Positions 61,312 through 64,000 of a stretch of 64,000 nt of DNA are shown here, piece after piece (within the stretch, counting starts at the first letter, position 1; every line of letters starts with the position of its first letter). The stretch covers positions 4,774,001 through 4,838,000 of the forward strand of contig OZ246956.1 of assembly GCA_965232105.1 (NCBI GenBank), read 5' to 3'. The DNA is from Multivorans sp965232105. GTDB taxonomy: Bacteria; Acidobacteriota; Thermoanaerobaculia; Multivoradales; Multivoraceae. Position numbers and translations under genes: made by a program. The notes under the pieces are model-generated. The model was not told where the DNA came from. It was given only the letters and a program-made list of their open reading frames with translations, and searched no databases.

Positions 61312-62214
61312 ATGTTCAAGGGGCGTCTCGGTCTCGAAACGGCGCGGATTCCTCATGCCGACCGCGCCGGTCTTCTATGGCTCTCCCGAGGCGCCTTGAC
61401 CGCCCGGGACGGCACGCTGTCCTTTGAACGCGGACCGAAGCAGAAGGAGAACGACCCGCTCGACCCGGGCCACTACGGCATCCCGCTGCAGGGCGTGTCG
61501 ATGATCCTCCTCGGGCCTGGTTCCACCGTGAGTCACGATGCTCTCCGGCTGCTGGCGAGGCACGGCACCGCGCTTGCGGCAGTCGGCGAAGACGGCGTGC
61601 GGTGTTACACGGCGCCGCCACTCATCGCCAACCGTTCGGGCCTTGCGCGACGGCAGGCCCGGGCGTGGGCGGACCAGAGCACCCGCCTCCACGTCGCTCG
61701 CCGCATGTACGCGTGGCGGATGGGGGAAATCCTGCCCAACGAGAAGATCTCCGTTCTGCGCGGCATGGAAGGCGCCCGGATGAAGGAGACCTATCGCTTG
61801 GCCGCCATCCAGGCAGGTATCGACTGGCGGGGGCGCCGCTACGACCGGGCGCGACCGGGCACCGCCGACCTGCCCAACCAAGCCCTGAACCACGCCGTGA
61901 GCGCCGTTGAGGCAGCAGCCGCGATCGCCGTGTCCGCCACGGCCACCCTGCCGCAGCTCGGCTTCATCCACGAAGATCCCGGACAGTCGTTCGTGCTCGA
62001 CATCGCCGACCTGTTCCGCGACTCGGTCACAATCCCGGTGGCGTTCCGTTCAGCTCGAAGTGTGGCGGAGAGCGCTGGCCGCAAGAACGTCGAGCGCGTC
62101 ACCCGCCGGGAGTGCGGGCAGACGCTGCAACGGAAGCGGACCATCCCGAAGATGATCGAGCGCATCAAGTCTCTCTTCGAGGACGCGGAGACGCCCTCGC
62201 TCGGGAGTTCGTAG
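61312..62214 (+). CDS. cas1: CRISPR integrase Cas1e
   Basis: 300 residues. Metal residues are in place: Glu153 (RGMEGARMKETY), His220 (GFIHEDPG) and Asp233 (VLDIADLF), equivalent to E141, H208 and D221 of the E. coli protein. The N-terminal domain has IPHADRAGLLWLSRGAL and the GTALAAVGEDGVRCY segment of type I-E Cas1. It integrates spacers with Cas2. Spacing to cas6e is 6 bp and to cas2 4 bp. Confidence 0.97.
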   Translation: MFKGRLGLETARIPHADRAGLLWLSRGALTARDGTLSFERGPKQKENDPLDPGHYGIPLQGVSMILLGPGSTVSHDALRLLARHGTALAAVGEDGVRCYTAPPLIANRSGLARRQARAWADQSTRLHVARRMYAWRMGEILPNEKISVLRGMEGARMKETYRLAAIQAGIDWRGRRYDRARPGTADLPNQALNHAVSAVEAAAAIAVSATATLPQLGFIHEDPGQSFVLDIADLFRDSVTIPVAFRSARSVAESAGRKNVERVTRRECGQTLQRKRTIPKMIERIKSLFEDAETPSLGSS

Positions 62215-62218
62215 GACC

Positions 62219-62512
62219 ATGCCCATGACGGTGGTCGTGACGAGAGACGTCGAGGCCAGATACCGGGGCTTCCTCGCGTCCGCGATGCTTGAAGTGGCCC
62301 CAGGCGTCTATGTCTCCCCCGATCTCTCGGCCGGTGTGCGGGAGCGGATCTGGGCGGTGGTTGAGGACTGGTTCACTACGCTGGGAAACGGGGCCGTCGC
62401 CATGATCTGGCGGGACGGCACCGCGGCAGGAGGTCTAGGGCTTCGCCATCTTGGCGACCCCCCGAAGGACATCTGGGACGCCGACGGCGTCCTGCTCGTC
62501 AAGAGGTCGTGA
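62219..62512 (+). CDS. cas2: Adaptation protein Cas2e
   Basis: 97 residues. Ferredoxin-like fold MTVVVTRDVEARYRGFLASAMLEVAPGVYVSPDLSAGVRERIWAVVEDW, then AVAMIWRD and GLGLRHLGDPPKDIWDADGVLLVKR, typical of the I-E subtype. It forms the Cas1-Cas2 bridge. The acquisition genes sit next to the array leader. Confidence 0.96.
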   Translation: MPMTVVVTRDVEARYRGFLASAMLEVAPGVYVSPDLSAGVRERIWAVVEDWFTTLGNGAVAMIWRDGTAAGGLGLRHLGDPPKDIWDADGVLLVKRS

Positions 62513-62629
62513 TGGTGCGACGGGCCGCGTTCTTTGACAACTGAGACGAGACAAGAAAGCTACGTTCTCGTAGCTCGGATGCTTGGGAGAGCCTCGACTC
62601 TTCCCAGCGAATCGGCCAAAATGGCCAGA
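62513..62629 (+). promoter_or_regulatory. CRISPR leader
   Basis: Lies between cas2 and the first repeat. A TTGACA box (62534-62539) is part of the common I-E leader phrase TTCTTTGACAACTGAGAC. AGCTACG-TTCT-CGTAGCT (62558-62575) forms a perfect 7-bp hairpin, and GGCCA-AAA-TGGCC lies 3 bp before the first repeat. A clear -10 box is not seen; the region is AT-richer than its neighbours. It should drive array transcription to the right and mark the site of spacer insertion. Confidence 0.75.
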
Positions 62630-64000
62630 GGTTCCCCCGCACACGCGGGGATAGACCCGTTGGCGACTGGGCCCGGGTGACGGCAACGCCGGTTCCCCCG
62701 CACACGCGGGGATAGACCCTTGGGCTTCATTCCGCCGAGGCCACCGCCCAGGGTTCCCCCGCACACGCGGGGATAGACCCGCCATGTCATGCCTCCTCCG
62801 TGATCAGGTAGAGGTTCCCCCGCACACGCGGGGATAGACCCTGGACGAGATCACCAAGGAGTTACGACCATGAGGTTCCCCCGCACACGCGGGGATAGAC
62901 CCGGGTGGAGGCGGCCCAATGTGGATTCCCTCCGGGTTCCCCCGCACACGCGGGGATAGACCCCCGAACCTCTCTCCGACGAGGAGATCGAGGAGGGTTC
63001 CCCCGCACACGCGGGGATAGACCCTGGTCTATGCCCTCGACGGGACGGCCAGCGAAGGTTCCCCCGCACACGCGGGGATAGACCCCACTGCTCTGTTCGT
63101 GGCTCTCGATCTTCCTCGGTTCCCCCGCACACGCGGGGATAGACCCTAGCCCAGAAGCTGGTCGACCTCAAGTTCATCGGTTCCCCCGCACACGCGGGGA
63201 TAGACCCCGTGTACTCGCGGGCGGGAGCACTTCGTTCGCGGTTCCCCCGCACACGCGGGGATAGACCCTGTTCCTCGGACGGCACACCGAACGCCCGCAA
63301 GGTTCCCCCGCACACGCGGGGATAGACCCTCTCGGTCGAGGTTCGCGACGGCTCCGACGGTGGTTCCCCCGCACACGCGGGGATAGACCCTCCGCGCGAG
63401 TGACCTGGCAGGTCGTGCGCGCGGTTCCCCCGCACACGCGGGGATAGACCCACCACGTTGCCCTTGGCGCCCGCCAGCACGTGGGTTCCCCCGCACACGC
63501 GGGGATAGACCCTGCCAGACCACCTCCTCCCGGTTCTCCGAAGAGGTTCCCCCGCACACGCGGGGATAGACCCTTAGGCATCGTCGCGATTCTCCGTCCG
63601 CGGCGGGTTCCCCCGCACACGCGGGGATAGACCCTGGCCGCGGTCCTCGAACGCCGGCTGAGGGAGGGTTCCCCCGCACACGCGGGGATAGACCCAGGAC
63701 GCGCACGCGGTAGTCGCCGTCCTTGTCGGTTCCCCCGCACACGCGGGGATAGACCCGCTTCCCACTCCGGCGTCAGCTCCGGGCCGGAGGTTCCCCCGCA
63801 CACGCGGGGATAGACCCACGCCCTTGACTTGTTCCTTCCACGTCCTCACGGTTCCCCCGCACACGCGGGGATAGACCCGTAGAGGTGATGGTGCCGGCAA
63901 CAGCGGTCCTGGTTCCCCCGCACACGCGGGGATAGACCCTGGGACCGCCTGGCGGAGGCCGCCGGCAAGGAGGTTCCCCCGCACACGCGGGGATAGACCC
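62630..64000 (+). CRISPR. Type I-E CRISPR array, 23 repeats, 22 spacers
   Basis: The 29-nt repeat (starts GGTTCCCCCGCACACGCGG, ends GGGATAGACCC) occurs 23 times at a strict 61-bp spacing from 62630 to 63972, so every spacer is 32 nt. The CCCCGC/GCGGGG stem with loop ACAC is the Cas6e substrate, and the predicted crRNA handle is ATAGACCC. No repeat variant is seen, even at the right edge, so the array very probably continues beyond the window. Transcription direction is rightward, away from cas2. No spacer visibly matches this window. Confidence 0.99.

Noticed and set aside
62659..63971. Spacers targeting genes in this window.
   Set aside because: By eye no spacer matches other parts of the window; a computed search would be needed to exclude partial matches.
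62560..63984. Minus-strand ORFs spelling repeated RVYPRVCGGT-like and LSPRVRGN-like peptides.
   Set aside because: They are translations of the CRISPR repeats, a well-known annotation artefact.

Overview
This is a high-GC, gene-dense bacterial window with short intergenic gaps and many stop/start overlaps. A von Willebrand protein that resembles the acidobacterial VWFA-related family, two F420-type luciferase-like oxidoreductases, GMC and PQQ-like sugar oxidoreductases and several secreted proteins point to an Acidobacteriota-like, heterotrophic organism. A UGSC-type selenoprotein, a family first noticed in marine metagenomes, fits an aquatic or host-associated source. The taxonomic call is inference.

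Layout. 1-3561: a partial sialidase-like gene, a UGA-containing selenoprotein gene, a GNAT acetyltransferase and a Phd/VapC toxin-antitoxin pair. 3.7-9.4 kb: a carbohydrate operon (two-domain secreted protein, sugar isomerase/epimerase, sodium:solute symporter and small membrane proteins). 9.5-25 kb: an NTase-HEPN fusion, DUF3667 protein, MaoC-like protein plus acyl-CoA ligase, gluconate-dehydrogenase-like subunit plus GMC oxidoreductase, MBL-fold lipoprotein, HExxH peptidase, TPR protein, PatB-like enzyme and LLM oxidoreductase. 25-28 kb: an accessory patch with a 28-bp inverted-repeat element, a decayed AbiE toxin-antitoxin and a DUF4143 ATPase. 28-40 kb: PQQ-like and Gfo/Idh/MocA oxidoreductases, a Gly-Asp repeat lipoprotein fused to an Asp/Asn-hydroxylase-like domain, and an ApbE-DUF4266-DUF3570-thioredoxin cluster. 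40-53 kb: STAS/GPP34/permease, HMG-CoA-lyase-like, GT39, ICMT-like, VWA, PLP decarboxylase and LLM genes, plus a coiled-coil protein.

53.4-64 kb is a complete type I-E CRISPR-Cas locus (cas3, cas8e, cse2, cas7, cas5, cas6, cas1, cas2) followed by a 29-bp-repeat array with 23 repeats that runs to the right edge.

The most interesting find is in the 514-bp gap between cas3 and cas8e. It holds a degenerate mini-CRISPR: a 29-nt pseudo-repeat, an exactly 32-nt pseudo-spacer and a second 29-nt pseudo-repeat. The pseudo-spacer matches (25 of 32) a site upstream of a short ORF with a strong ribosome-binding site and many rare-type AGA/AGG arginine codons. Three of the seven mismatches fall at positions 6, 18 and 30, which I-E Cascade flips out of its guide, and the others are PAM-distal. 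This looks like a CreTA-type (toxin RNA / crRNA-like antitoxin) or CreR-like guard module in a type I-E system. A second theme is a dispersed ~100-bp double-hairpin element that sits in frame inside or at the start of three coding sequences.
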